The notes: a model not told the origin generated them from the sequence alone. Shown: positions 1-9,000, counted from the stretch's first letter. The stretch is DNA of 64,000 bases from Sialis fuliginosa (GCA_961205875.1 OY540810.1:23808001-23872000); one strand, 5' to 3'. Translations and numbers: made by a program.

Positions 1-462
1 TTCAGGTCCGCCTAGCTCTCGACTGAAAAATAAAGCTTTTTCTTTAATTAGTGGTCCTGATACAGGTATTCCTAAAGTCCGTTTCTGTTTGAACCATTGG
101 AACAGCAATTTCTCTAAATTGGGTTGCTTTCCGGTATCGATCCTGGTTTGTTTTTTCATTAATTTCAAGCTTTTCTCCGATAACTTATATTTTTTCTGAT
201 TAAGCACAATTTTTGTTACAGCTGAATTTGAGAGTCTAAATTTTTTAGCCACAGTGGATTTTTTTTCTCCTTTTTCAACGAGTTTAATGACTTCTGCTTT
301 TTCATACAAAGTGAGCTGCTTGTATTTCGGCCTTTTCCGACTTTTTCCTGCAATGATCAAACTGATCAAACATTCATTGTACACGAACATATTTTTGAAA
401 TTTTTTGTAGCATGAATTAGAACATTTGTATTCATTTCATATTCAAGACTTTGACTGTACAA
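1..462 (-). pseudogene. Tigger/Jerky-like transposase fragment, copy 1 (cut by window edge)
   Basis: This is the N-terminal part of the same reading frame as the two complete copies downstream. It is open from about 462 to the window edge and covers the psq-type helix-turn-helix and the beginning of the CENP-B-type DNA-binding domain. It differs from the other two copies at several residues, more than they differ from each other, so it is probably an older or faster-diverging unit. The remainder of the exon lies left of the window. It belongs to the pogo/Tigger family of DNA transposases or the host Jerky proteins derived from them; a fragment cannot decide which. Confidence 0.8.
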
Positions 463-562
463 TATTTTTCAAAAGATTTTAATTTTTTTGATATTCATTA
501 CATGTTGCGAACGCAACGAAAAACATAGATTTGAAGTTATTTCAGATAGAATTCATAATGTA

Positions 563-1429
563 TTATAATTTACACTTACCACAGTCGTCACCTTGCTTTA
601 CATTTTTGGAACATCTCGGAGAATTTGATTTTTCAACCAGCATTAGCGGCACTTTGTGGCTGCCGGATGCATTCGAAGAAACCATTAGAGTGACTCGGTC
701 CTTAGGTTGATTGTGTCCGGGGGCTTCGGTCTCGTCTAAGGATGCCAAAGTTTTGTCAGGAAGTAATTTAAAATTAAGGCCCGTTTTGTCAGCATTGTAT
801 ATATTGTCTTTCGAACAATTTCCGTCTGCGATGACTTGTTGTGTTGTTTCCTTGAATTCTGTGGCACTATCATGGTCCGCCGACAGTTTTTCCCCCTGCA
901 CACTAATCTGACATATCCCGAACCTCCTTTTAAAGTTTGCCAACCATCCATCACTCGCTCTGAACGTTTCAGGTCCGCCTAGCTCTCGGTTGAAAAATAA
1001 AGCTTTTTCTTTAAATAGTGGTCCTAATACAGGTATTCCTAAAGTCTGTTTCTGTTTGAACCATTGGAACAGCAATTTCTCTAAATTGGGTTGTTTTCCG
1101 GTATCGATCCTGTTTTTTTTTTTCATTAATTTCAAGCTTTCCTCTGATAACTTATATTTTTCCTGATTTAGCACAATTTTTGATACAGCTGAATTTGAGA
1201 GTTCAAATTTTTTAGCCACAGTGGATTGTTTTTCTCCTTTTTCAACGAGTTTAATGACTTCTGCTTTTTCATACAAAGTGAGCTGCTTGTATTTCGGCCT
1301 TTTCCGACTTTTTCCTGCAATGATCAAACCGATCAAACATTCATTGTACACGAACATATTTTTGAAATTTTTTGTAGAATGAATTAGAACATTTGTATTC
1401 ATTTCATATTCAAGACTTTGATTGTACAA
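563..1429 (-). CDS. Tigger/Jerky-like (pogo family) transposase N-terminal fragment, copy 2
   Basis: A 288-codon open frame. Residues ~40-92 form a psq/CENP-B N-terminal helix-turn-helix (motif KRPKYKQLTLYEKAEVI), residues ~113-172 a Tc5/CENP-B-type DNA-binding domain (FRASDGWLANFKRRFGI), and residues from ~205 the start of the DDE catalytic domain (first catalytic Asp D214 in YNADKTGL). Family members usually read NADETGL, so Lys215 is unusual. The frame opens on a non-ATG codon. The first ~40 residues look non-coding, because a good splice acceptor (...ATTGCAG) sits just before the GKSRKRP stretch. A consensus donor (GTAAGT) follows the GDDCG residues, so the likely exon is 580-1314. The second and third catalytic acids are absent. 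It is unlikely to encode an active transposase. Confidence 0.82.
   Translation of the reverse strand: MYNQSLEYEMNTNVLIHSTKNFKNMFVYNECLIGLIIAGKSRKRPKYKQLTLYEKAEVIKLVEKGEKQSTVAKKFELSNSAVSKIVLNQEKYKLSEESLKLMKKKNRIDTGKQPNLEKLLFQWFKQKQTLGIPVLGPLFKEKALFFNRELGGPETFRASDGWLANFKRRFGICQISVQGEKLSADHDSATEFKETTQQVIADGNCSKDNIYNADKTGLNFKLLPDKTLASLDETEAPGHNQPKDRVTLMVSSNASGSHKVPLMLVEKSNSPRCSKNVKQGDDCGKCKL
574..580 (-). promoter_or_regulatory. 5' splice donor closing the repeated transposase exon
   Basis: On the minus strand the sequence reads ...GACTGTG|GTAAGTG, a full match to the insect donor consensus, exactly where homology to transposases ends. Identical donors recur at 1541-1547 and 2515-2521, one per unit. 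The matching acceptor (TTTGATCATTGCAG) ends at 1315 in copy 2. Whether they are used cannot be told from sequence. Confidence 0.55.
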
Positions 1430-1529
1430 TATTTTTCAAAAGATTTTAATTTTTTTGATATTCATTGCATATTGCGAACGCAACGAAAAACATAGATTTG
1501 AAGTTATTTCAGATAGAATTCATAATGTA

Positions 1530-2396
1530 TTATAATTTACACTTACCACAGTCGTCACCTTGCTTTACATTTTTGGAACATCTCGGAGAATTTGATTTTT
1601 CAACCAGCATTAGCGGCACTTTGTGGCTGCCGGATGCATTCGAAGAAACCATTAGAGTGACTCGGTCCTTAGGTTGATTGTGTCTGGGGGCTTCGGTCTC
1701 GTCTAAGGATGCCAAAGTTTTGTCAGGAAGTAATTTAAAATTAAGGCCCGTTTTGTCAGCATTGTATATATTGTCTTTCGAACAATTTCCGTCTGCGATG
1801 ACTTGTTGTATTGTTTCCTTGAATTCTGTGGCACTATCATGGTCCGCCGACAGTTTTTCCCCCTGCACACGAATCTTACATATCCCGAACCTCCTTTTAA
1901 AGTTTGCCAACCATCCATCACTCGCTCTGAACGTTTCAGGTCCGCCTAGCTCTCGGTTGAAAAATAAAGCTTTTTCTTTAATTAGTGGTCCTAATACAGG
2001 TATTCCTAAAGTCTGTTTCTGTTTGAACCATTGGAACAGCAATTTCTCTAAATTGGGTTGCTTTCCGGTATCGATCCTGGTTTTTTTTTTCATTAATTTC
2101 AAGCTTTCCTCCGATAACTTATATTTTTCCTGATTTAGGACAATTTTTGATACAGCTGAATTTGAGAGTTCAAATTTTTTAGCCACAGTGGATTGTTTTT
2201 CTCCTTTTTCAACGAGTTTAATGACTTCTGCTTTTTCATACAAAGTGAGCTGCTTGTATTTCGGCCTTTTCCGACTTTTTCCTGCAATGATCAAACCGAT
2301 CAAACATTCATTGTACACGAACATATTTTTGAAATTTTTTGTAGAATGAATTAGAAAATTTGTATTCATTTCATATTCAAGACTTTGATTGTACAA
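1530..2396 (-). CDS. Tigger/Jerky-like (pogo family) transposase N-terminal fragment, copy 3
   Basis: This is a 967-bp-shifted duplicate of the preceding fragment, also 288 codons and uninterrupted. It differs at about eight residues, including N/T106, F/I139, Q/K174, S/R176, T/I196 and G/R238. The helix-turn-helix, CENP-B-type domain and first DDE aspartate are kept, as is the unusual Lys215. The predicted exon, by the same splice signals, is 1547-2281. The two neighbours have stayed open over 288 codons despite substitutions. That suggests recent duplication or some constraint, but the catalytic half is missing here as well. Confidence 0.82.
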   Translation of the reverse strand: MYNQSLEYEMNTNFLIHSTKNFKNMFVYNECLIGLIIAGKSRKRPKYKQLTLYEKAEVIKLVEKGEKQSTVAKKFELSNSAVSKIVLNQEKYKLSEESLKLMKKKTRIDTGKQPNLEKLLFQWFKQKQTLGIPVLGPLIKEKALFFNRELGGPETFRASDGWLANFKRRFGICKIRVQGEKLSADHDSATEFKETIQQVIADGNCSKDNIYNADKTGLNFKLLPDKTLASLDETEAPRHNQPKDRVTLMVSSNASGSHKVPLMLVEKSNSPRCSKNVKQGDDCGKCKL

Positions 2397-2548
2397 TATT
2401 TTTCAAAAGATTTTAATTTTTTTGATATTCATTGCATATTGCGAACGCAACGAAAAACATATCTATAGATTTGAGGTTATGTCAGATAGAATTCATAATG
2501 TTATTATAATTTACACTTACCACAGTCGTCACCTTGCTTATATTTTTC

Positions 2549-2810
2549 CATATTCGAAATTAAAAATAAAGTAAAATTATTTCACTATCACTATTAACGA
2601 TAAATAACAACGTATGTATATTAAGACAAGTTGTACATATTACCATTATTACACATTTACAACATTTGAATATGTATTCGTGTTGACGCCAATTCCCGCG
2701 CCAACGCTGATTGGTCAAGGATCTATACATAACTTGGTGGGAGCCCCTCTCGACATGAAATAAACGCGCGTCATATGTTTCAGAAGGTTTGAAATAAACG
2801 AGTCCCGACT
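2549..2810. other. Non-coding spacer with an LTR/promoter-like GC-richer patch
   Basis: The left half is AT-rich and featureless. From about 2690 the composition changes: a TGTTGACGCC stretch, a CCAAT-type box (GATTGG, near 2709), a weak TATA-like TCTATACATAA (near 2720), then two AATAAA signals (2759-2764 and 2793-2798) immediately before the Penelope-like element. The order of CCAAT, TATA-like and poly(A) signals resembles a solo LTR fragment. No matching second LTR or TG...CA ends can be shown. Confidence 0.3.
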
Positions 2811-2858
2811 GTATATTTAAATAATATCAAGATGGTCATATATATGAATACTAATATA
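2811..2858 (+). repeat. 48-bp terminal direct repeat, left copy
   Basis: Perfectly identical to 6371-6418; identity ends sharply on both sides (T versus G before, A versus C after). It contains the first ATG of the ORF. Confidence 0.92.
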
Positions 2859-5501
2859 AAAAACACTGGGGATGATAAGTGTAATATGAACTCTCTACTC
2901 AACAAATATAAAAATGAAGACATCCAAGATAGAATGAAACAAGTAAGAAAATTATATAGTACAAAGGCAAGACTAGATATAAAAAAATTTTTCCTTATAA
3001 GTTGTAAAAAGAATAATCTTTTTCCTAAATTTATGAATAGTAAATTTGATAATAAAAAAAACTTTATTTCTTTAAGTAATAATAGCAATAAACATAGATA
3101 TAACAATATTTTAAATAATTTTAAGTACAAGCTATTAAATCTGTTAATTTCAGAAACCTTTAGTAATTTAAAAAATAACAAAAATTGTATTAATGAATGT
3201 CATAGTTTGCTAAAACAATATCTCACTATATCTGATTTACAACAAGTTTTTTTCATTGAAAGTTCTATTTATCAATTTACTTATTATAAATCATTTAATG
3301 TTGTCATTAATAAATTTAATAAATTGAAGTCTGAAGCCATGGTTAATGAAAATCAATATATTAATAATTGTATCAATAGTTCTAAACAGATAGTAGATAA
3401 CTATAATAATAATAAAAATAGAAATTTAATAATAAGTAATAACCATGTTTCTAAATATAATAACAAATATAATTGTAAGCTACCAATAGATATTGAATTT
3501 AACCCTCTTAAACACAATGAGGAGAATTTTGTTGTTAATTTAACCTCTAACAAGATACCTGATAATATTAACAATTTATTAAAACTTGGATCAAATTTCA
3601 ATTTACCCTATAATAATAATAATCTACCTATCAATGATATGATTATTTCATTTGAATATGGTATTGACAACCTAGATGAAAATGAAAAAAACTTAATTAG
3701 AAATAAATTTATATATAATGTTAATCAGTACAAGGATAACATGAAAAAAAACAATTTTTTGAATAATAAATATAATTGTTCTCTAATTAAGGATGTTTCT
3801 GATGCAAGGAAGTTTTTTAAGGAGAATGAAAATATCAAAGTGATTCGTGCTGATAAAACTAATAAAACCGTATTGATTGATAAAGTAGATTATGATAATA
3901 AAATGTATGAGCTGTTAAATGATGGTGAAACATATCTTAAAATACATAAAGACCCCACTAATATTTTCCAGAACAGAAACAATAACATTATTCAAAAATT
4001 TTATGAAATGGGTTATATTGATCAAAATTTGAGTAACCAACTTAAAGTGCATAATAGTACTCCTCCACAAATTTACGGGTTGATAAAATTACATAAAGTA
4101 AATAATCCTGTCAGACCTATAGTTGCTTCATATAATAGCCCACAACAAAAATTGTCAAAATTTTTCTCTGATATTTTAAAAAATATTACTGCTAATAATA
4201 ATACCGTGAGAGACTCTTGGGAATTCCATGAATTTATTAAAGATTTTCATATACCTAATAAATATAAATTAATTTCACTTGATGTTAAATCATTGTTTAC
4301 TAACATACCTATCGATACTACTATTGAGATTATCACTAATAAATGGGAAGAAATAAAAAAATACACTAATATTGAGAAGGACGATTTTATTGATGGTTTG
4401 AAATTTTGTTGCAATACGTCATATTTCCAGTTTAAAAATCAATTTTATTCACAAATTTATGGAGCACCTATGGGTTCATCTCTATCTGTTGTTTTGGCTG
4501 ATATTATTATGAACGAAATACAAGAGTCTGTTTTGAAAAATGTAGATTATGAGATTCCTTTTTTTAAAAGATATGTTGATGACATCATTACAGCAATACC
4601 TTCGGATAAAATTGAAACTTTATGCAATAGCTTTAATTCTTTTCATGATAGATTACAATTTTCTTATGAACTTGAAAATCAAAATAGAGAAATTAGTTTT
4701 TTAGATATAAAAATTTTGGTTAACAAACATAATAAAGTTGAAACCATATGGTATACTAAACCTACCTGGTCTGCTAGATATTTGAACTACAATTCTAATT
4801 CCTCTATTGAACATAAACGTAATGTTATTACTGCTATTTTAGACCGGGCAATTAAATTCACTAATTTTAAATATAGAAGTCAAATACTCAACAAAGTTTA
4901 CAATATTTTCTTATTAAATGGTTATCCCATTAATTTTCTTAAAAACACTATAAATAATAGACTCAAAAGTATACTTTATGGACATAATAAAAATAGTAAA
5001 AGTTTGGCTGTTGCAGAAAATTCCAATTACTCTTATGATGATCAAATATATTTTTCATTCCCGTATATACCTATTTTATCTGAAAAAATGAAAAGAGTTG
5101 TTTCTGGACATAATATAAAAATGATAAACAAAAATAAGTATACTACAAAAATTTTTTTTTCTAAATTAAAAAATAAAACTGATAAGATGAAATGTTCTAA
5201 CGTTATTTATAAACTTAAATGTTCTTGTGATTATTCTTACTTAGGGCAATCTAAACAATACTTGCAAAAGAGAATCAACAGTCATAAATATGCTAAAAAT
5301 GAAGTTACTGCACTTCGTACCCATATACAACAGACTGGTCACGAAGTTGAATATGGTGATGTTGAAATTTTAGATTTTCAGCCTATTTTAAAAAAAAGAT
5401 TACTTAGTGAATCGTTACATATCTTAAAAGAACCTAAATGTCTTAACTCTAGAGAAAATCTTAATCACCTCAAAGAATCATATCTAAATTTAATTAAATA
5501 A
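2832..5501 (+). CDS. Penelope-like reverse transcriptase with C-terminal GIY-YIG endonuclease
   Basis: 889 codons, uninterrupted. The N-terminal ~300 residues are Asn/Lys-rich and poorly conserved. The reverse transcriptase core follows: a KLHK...NPVRPIVAS block near residues 416-433, palm motif SLDVKSLFTNIP with Asp484, a GAPMGSSLS block, and the catalytic YVDD at 581-584. The C-terminus carries a GIY-YIG nuclease: VIYKLKC around 791, YLGQ at 803, a RINSHK block, and a conserved Glu in the LLSESLHI stretch. This RT + GIY-YIG order is the signature of endonuclease-bearing Penelope-like elements, which prime reverse transcription on nicked DNA. The first ATG lies inside the 48-bp terminal repeat; in-frame ATGs at 2844 and 2886 are alternatives. 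All catalytic motifs look intact, so the protein may be functional. Confidence 0.95.
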   Translation: MVIYMNTNIKNTGDDKCNMNSLLNKYKNEDIQDRMKQVRKLYSTKARLDIKKFFLISCKKNNLFPKFMNSKFDNKKNFISLSNNSNKHRYNNILNNFKYKLLNLLISETFSNLKNNKNCINECHSLLKQYLTISDLQQVFFIESSIYQFTYYKSFNVVINKFNKLKSEAMVNENQYINNCINSSKQIVDNYNNNKNRNLIISNNHVSKYNNKYNCKLPIDIEFNPLKHNEENFVVNLTSNKIPDNINNLLKLGSNFNLPYNNNNLPINDMIISFEYGIDNLDENEKNLIRNKFIYNVNQYKDNMKKNNFLNNKYNCSLIKDVSDARKFFKENENIKVIRADKTNKTVLIDKVDYDNKMYELLNDGETYLKIHKDPTNIFQNRNNNIIQKFYEMGYIDQNLSNQLKVHNSTPPQIYGLIKLHKVNNPVRPIVASYNSPQQKLSKFFSDILKNITANNNTVRDSWEFHEFIKDFHIPNKYKLISLDVKSLFTNIPIDTTIEIITNKWEEIKKYTNIEKDDFIDGLKFCCNTSYFQFKNQFYSQIYGAPMGSSLSVVLADIIMNEIQESVLKNVDYEIPFFKRYVDDIITAIPSDKIETLCNSFNSFHDRLQFSYELENQNREISFLDIKILVNKHNKVETIWYTKPTWSARYLNYNSNSSIEHKRNVITAILDRAIKFTNFKYRSQILNKVYNIFLLNGYPINFLKNTINNRLKSILYGHNKNSKSLAVAENSNYSYDDQIYFSFPYIPILSEKMKRVVSGHNIKMINKNKYTTKIFFSKLKNKTDKMKCSNVIYKLKCSCDYSYLGQSKQYLQKRINSHKYAKNEVTALRTHIQQTGHEVEYGDVEILDFQPILKKRLLSESLHILKEPKCLNSRENLNHLKESYLNLIK

Positions 5502-6370
5502 ATTTTCTTTTTTCCTCTTTCTTCTTCTTTCCACGTTTCTTTTTGCTTGTATTGTATGCCATTTTTTGGTTTTTCTATTAATTTTAACTTTTTTCATTTT
5601 TGTTTGATTAGGTATATGTTTTAGTTTGATTTTGTTGGTTTTTGTTCCCTTTTTTTCTCTCTTTTTAAAATTTTTAAAAAATTCTTTCTAGGTTACCTTG
5701 TACTTAAAATTGACATTTAACATAGATAAGATTTTTGTTTTCCATAGATGTAATAAATATAATTAAGTTTGTAATACTAGTGCTTTTCTTTCATTGAAAC
5801 ACTAGTAATTTTATTTCTTTTTTCATGTTTGTATAATAAATTTGTAACTAGTTTTAAGTAAAAACAATTGATGGTTCTTGTTTAATTAAGTTTTATCTTA
5901 GTATAAATACTTTTCAACATGTGATACAATGTGATACGAATTTTATTTATTTTTAACGTTTTTAAACTAAATTTTTAAGTTTTAATGTTTTAAAGAAATT
6001 GTTTTTATATATTGTTTTATCTGTTGGATATCACATTTACATATTTTTAGTCTTTTGTACAAGAATGGGTACTTTTTAATATTTAAAAAAAATTTTTTTG
6101 ATGTAATATGCATCTTTTACTACATACATATGGTCACACTAATTACTGTTTAAATTGTAAGTAAAAAAAATATGTTTATATCTATGAATATCTTGTTCAT
6201 TTGCTTATGTTACTTACTTATGTTTATGATTTCTTATAGGGATAATTATTAATTTCTGATGAAGACAAAAATGTTGAAAATTAAAATAAGCGCTATTAAT
6301 TAAAATGATTTGAACATTGGTTTAGTTCTTTAATTAATATTTTGACCTAAAAAAAACCCCTACAAAATAG
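5502..6370 (+). other. 3' region of the Penelope-like element
   Basis: No ORF. It is T-rich after the stop codon and then AT-rich. It contains an ACTAGTG/CACTAGT inverted pair (5778-5810) and the ribozyme candidate at 6252-6306. It ends in an A-run near 6350. Confidence 0.7.
6252..6306 (+). ncRNA. Hammerhead (type I) ribozyme candidate in the Penelope 3' region
   Basis: The conserved core elements are present in order: CTGATGA (6256-6262), a short helix II (GACA 6264-6267 with TGTT 6272-6275, one bulged A), and GAA(A) (6276-6279). A 6-bp helix III follows (AATTAA 6279-6284 with TTAATT 6296-6301, 11-nt loop), then A6302 as the cleavage-site nucleotide, and a 4-bp helix I (ATTT 6252-6255 with AAAT 6303-6306). 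Penelope-like elements are known to carry type I hammerheads. Weak points are the imperfect helix II and the AT-rich context, in which pairing arises easily by chance. Confidence 0.4.
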
Positions 6371-6418
6371 GTATATTTAAATAATATCAAGATGGTCATA
6401 TATATGAATACTAATATA
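6371..6418 (+). repeat. 48-bp terminal direct repeat, right copy
   Basis: Identical to 2811-2858. Just left of it is the element's 3' end, with an A-run and CCCC tract (6350-6361). It is read here as the truncated start of a second tandem Penelope copy. Confidence 0.9.
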
Positions 6419-6481
6419 CATATATATATACTACAGCCATACACATTATTACACATATTGGCTTAAAAACAACGTATATGA

Positions 6482-6490
6482 GAACATAAG
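6482..6490 (+). repeat. 9-bp target-site duplication, left (GAACATAAG)
   Basis: Identical to 10396-10404 and directly abutting the outer end (ACCTGTGT) of the foldback element. Nine base pairs is the duplication length of Mutator-like and Foldback elements. Confidence 0.88.
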
Positions 6491-7885
6491 ACCTGTGTAA
6501 AGTTAGCCCCCCTTTTGTTGAAATTCTAATTTTTGAAAGTTGTGCCAAATTGTGCTATACTTGTGCTACATTGTGCCAAAATATTTTCCCCCTAAAATAA
6601 AAACAACACTAGAAAAAACCCAAAAAACGATTTTTTTTAGTAGCCCCCCTTTTTTTGAAATTCAAATTTTTGAAAGTTGTGTAAAATTGTGCTAGTTGTT
6701 CCTAACATTGTGCCAAAACATCAATACTCTAATATAATTTTCCAGCCCCCCAGAACAAAAATACATTTTTCACCAGCCCCCCTTTTGCTGAATTTCAAAA
6801 TTTTGAAAGTTGTGCTGAATTGTGCTATACTTGTGCTACATTGTGCTAAAATATTTCCACACTAAAATAAAAACTGCTCTAATAAAACCAAAAAAACGTT
6901 TTTTTTTTAGTGTGAAGTTAGCCCCCCTTTTGTTGAATTTCAAAATTTTGAAAGTTGTGCTGAATTGTGCTATACTTGTGCTACATTGTGCTAAAATATT
7001 TCCACTCTAAAATAAAAACTGCTCAAATAAAACCAAAAAAACGTTTTTTTTTAGTGTGAAGTTAGCCCCCCTTTTGTTGAATTTCAAAATTTTGAAAGTT
7101 GTGCTTAATTGTGCTATATTTGTGCTACATTGTGCTAAAATATTTCCACTCTAAAATAAAAACTGCTCTAATAAAACTAAAAAAACGTTGTTTTTTTTAG
7201 TGTGAAGTTAGCCCCCCTTTTGTTGAATTTCAAAATTTTGAAAGTTGTGCTAAATTGTGCTAAACTTGTGCTACATTGTGCCAAAATATTTCCCCCCTAA
7301 AATAAAAACTGCTCTAATAAAACTAAAAAAACGTTTGGTTTTTTTTGGTGTGAAGTTAGCCCCCGTTTTGTTGAATTTCAAAATTTTGAAAGTTGTGCTA
7401 AATTGTATTATACTTGTGCTACATTGTGCCAAAATATTTCCCCCCTAAAATAAAAAATTCCCTAATAAAACTTAAAAAAACGTTTTTTTTGGTGGGAAGT
7501 TAGCCCCCTTTTTGTTGAATTTCAAAATTTTGAAATATGTGCTAAATTGTGCTATACTTGTGCTACATTGTGCCAAAATAATTCCCCCCTAAATTAAAAA
7601 CTGCTCTAATAAAACTAAAAAAACGGTGTTTTTTTAGTGTGAAGCTAGTCCCCCTTTTGTTGAATTTCAAAATTTTGAAAAGTGTGCTGAATTGTGCTAA
7701 GCTTGTGCTGTATTGTGCCAAAATATTTCCACCCTCAAATACAAATTGCAATAATAAAACTAAAAAAACTTTTTTTTTTATTGTTTTTTTGTGAAGTTAG
7801 CCCCCATTATGTTTAATTTAAGAATTTTGAAAGTTGTGCTCAATTGTGCTAGTTGTTGCTTACGTTGTTCCAAAATATTTCACCC
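6491..7885 (+). repeat. Left arm: about ten tandem ~140-150-bp units
   Basis: Unit starts, marked by GTTAGCCCCCC or variants, fall near 6503, 6640, 6773, 6917, 7061, 7208, 7355, 7498, 7643 and 7796. A unit comprises the C-run, TTTTGTTGAATTTCAAAA, four TGTGC boxes, a TTTCC(A/C)CC tract, AATAAAA and an A-run followed by ACG and T-run. The outer two units are more divergent (G/A changes, one contains an extra AGCCCCCC block); the middle units are nearly identical. Short open frames in this arm recur with the repeat and are not genes. Confidence 0.92.
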
Positions 7886-9000
7886 ATAAAATAAAATAAA
7901 AATTCGTATCCAAACTGTGTTTATAGATATTGTTGGTGATGTCGATTCGGCGCCAGTCTGACGCCACTATACGAAATTTAATTGTTTGAATTTAAAAGCT
8001 ACAATCACAATTTAACTTCTCAAAAAAAATTTAAATTCATTCATATTCCAAAATATTTCACCCCTCAAACAAAAACTACACTAATAAAAGTAAAAAAATT
8101 CGGTTAAGACATAAATGTGCCGGACCATAACTAGAGGCTCGGGGGCCCCGGGGCAAGAAGTGTCTGAGGCCCCCCAGAATATGCAAAATTATTTTAATTT
8201 TCCTAATGATAATGAATAAGTGTAATATTCAAGTTGGTAATAAAAAAAAAATAAAAACAAAACGGGCATTAAAATCAAAATTTGTAATAAATGTATCATT
8301 TTCAAGTTAGAACCAAATAAAAAAAGTTCAACTCCCCCACGGAGGCCCTGGGAACTGCCCCACTGCCCAGGTGGTAGTTACGGCCCTGTATGTGTGTATC
8401 TCATAAGAGTACGCACTAGGGTGGAGTGAAAAAATATTTTTTTCGAATCTTCGAAACACTATATGCGCAAAATTTACATTTGTATATCCTTAAAACACCT
8501 ACCAAAGGAAATTGTAATTGGATATCATCCTGAGGTTCCTAAATGATTTTCTTTATTAGAAAAAAACATACATTTTTGGGCATTATATCTCGGGAACGGG
8601 GTAAGATATTTGAATGCGCAATAGTTTAAATTCAAGAAACATTTATTACCTTTAAAATGATATAAACAATCAAACATTTATTATAATTAACTGTTTGAAA
8701 TATGACATCAAAAAAAAAAATTTTTATAAAAAAAAAAAACAAAAAAATAAACATTATTTAAAAAATAATGATTAACTATAAAAAAAATTTACAATTACAT
8801 ATTACTGGATTGCTCTTTAATATAAATTATTACGCATTCAAATATTTTTCTCCGTTACTGAGATATAACACCTTAATTTCATTAAATTAACAGAATTTAG
8901 ACCATAATATCTCGGTAATGGGGAAAGATATTTGAATGCACAATAATTTAAACTAAAGGGCAATCCAGTGTCTTTAAAATAATATTAAGCTGTAATTTTT
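7886..9000. other. Spacer between the foldback arms
   Basis: Contains a GC-richer piece at 7940-7970 (GTCGATTCGGCGCCAGTCTG), a stray fragment of the arm repeat (8046-8100), an inserted GC-rich element (8116-8388), and a palindromic set of diverged repeats from ~8580 to ~8955. In the last of these, a block beginning ATATCTCGGGAACGGGG occurs in direct (8585, 8906) and inverted (~8817-8867) orientation. No coding region seen. Confidence 0.6.
8116..8388. mobile_element. Small hAT-like non-autonomous insertion in the spacer
   Basis: A GC-rich island with imperfect inverted ends: GCCGGACCATAACTAGAGGC at the left and, reversed, CAGGGCCGTAACTACCACCT at the right. The flanks (TAAATGTG and TATGTGTG) could be a mutated 8-bp duplication. 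CAGGGCC-type termini are common in hAT elements. The family is uncertain. Confidence 0.45.

Larger units (their letters stand above)
1..2548. repeat. Tandem array of a 967-bp unit carrying a transposase exon
   Basis: The same sequence recurs with an exact 967-bp offset: the segment at position 1 returns at 968 and again at 1935. The window holds about 2.6 units, and the left edge of the array lies outside it. Homology stops near 2548, just after the last ~20 bp of an exon and its splice donor. Units differ by scattered substitutions and small indels, for example a 4-bp insertion near 2461. Each unit holds the N-terminal half of a Tigger/pogo transposase on the minus strand plus about 230 bp of non-coding DNA. 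I infer unequal crossing-over or segmental duplication of one exon rather than independent transposition, because unit junctions are at identical positions and no terminal inverted repeats are visible. Confidence 0.93.
2811..6418 (+). mobile_element. Penelope-like retroelement, near full length
   Basis: A 3.6-kb element holding a single long RT/GIY-YIG ORF, an ~0.9-kb AT-rich 3' region and a perfect 48-bp direct repeat at its two ends. Penelope-like elements typically occur as partial tandems in which the start of a second copy forms a so-called pLTR. The repeat fits that arrangement: it covers the first ~48 bp of the element at the left and a truncated second start at the right. Alternatively it is an unusually long target duplication. 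The open reading frame suggests fairly recent insertion. Confidence 0.88.

Noticed and set aside
2780-3181. 133-codon minus-strand frame opposite the Penelope ORF
   Set aside because: Leu/Phe-rich antisense shadow of the Asn/Lys-rich N-terminal part of the plus-strand protein.
6491-7885. Regular repeat-spacer look, considered as a CRISPR array
   Set aside because: Units are ~145 bp and similar throughout with no unique spacers, and the context is eukaryotic.
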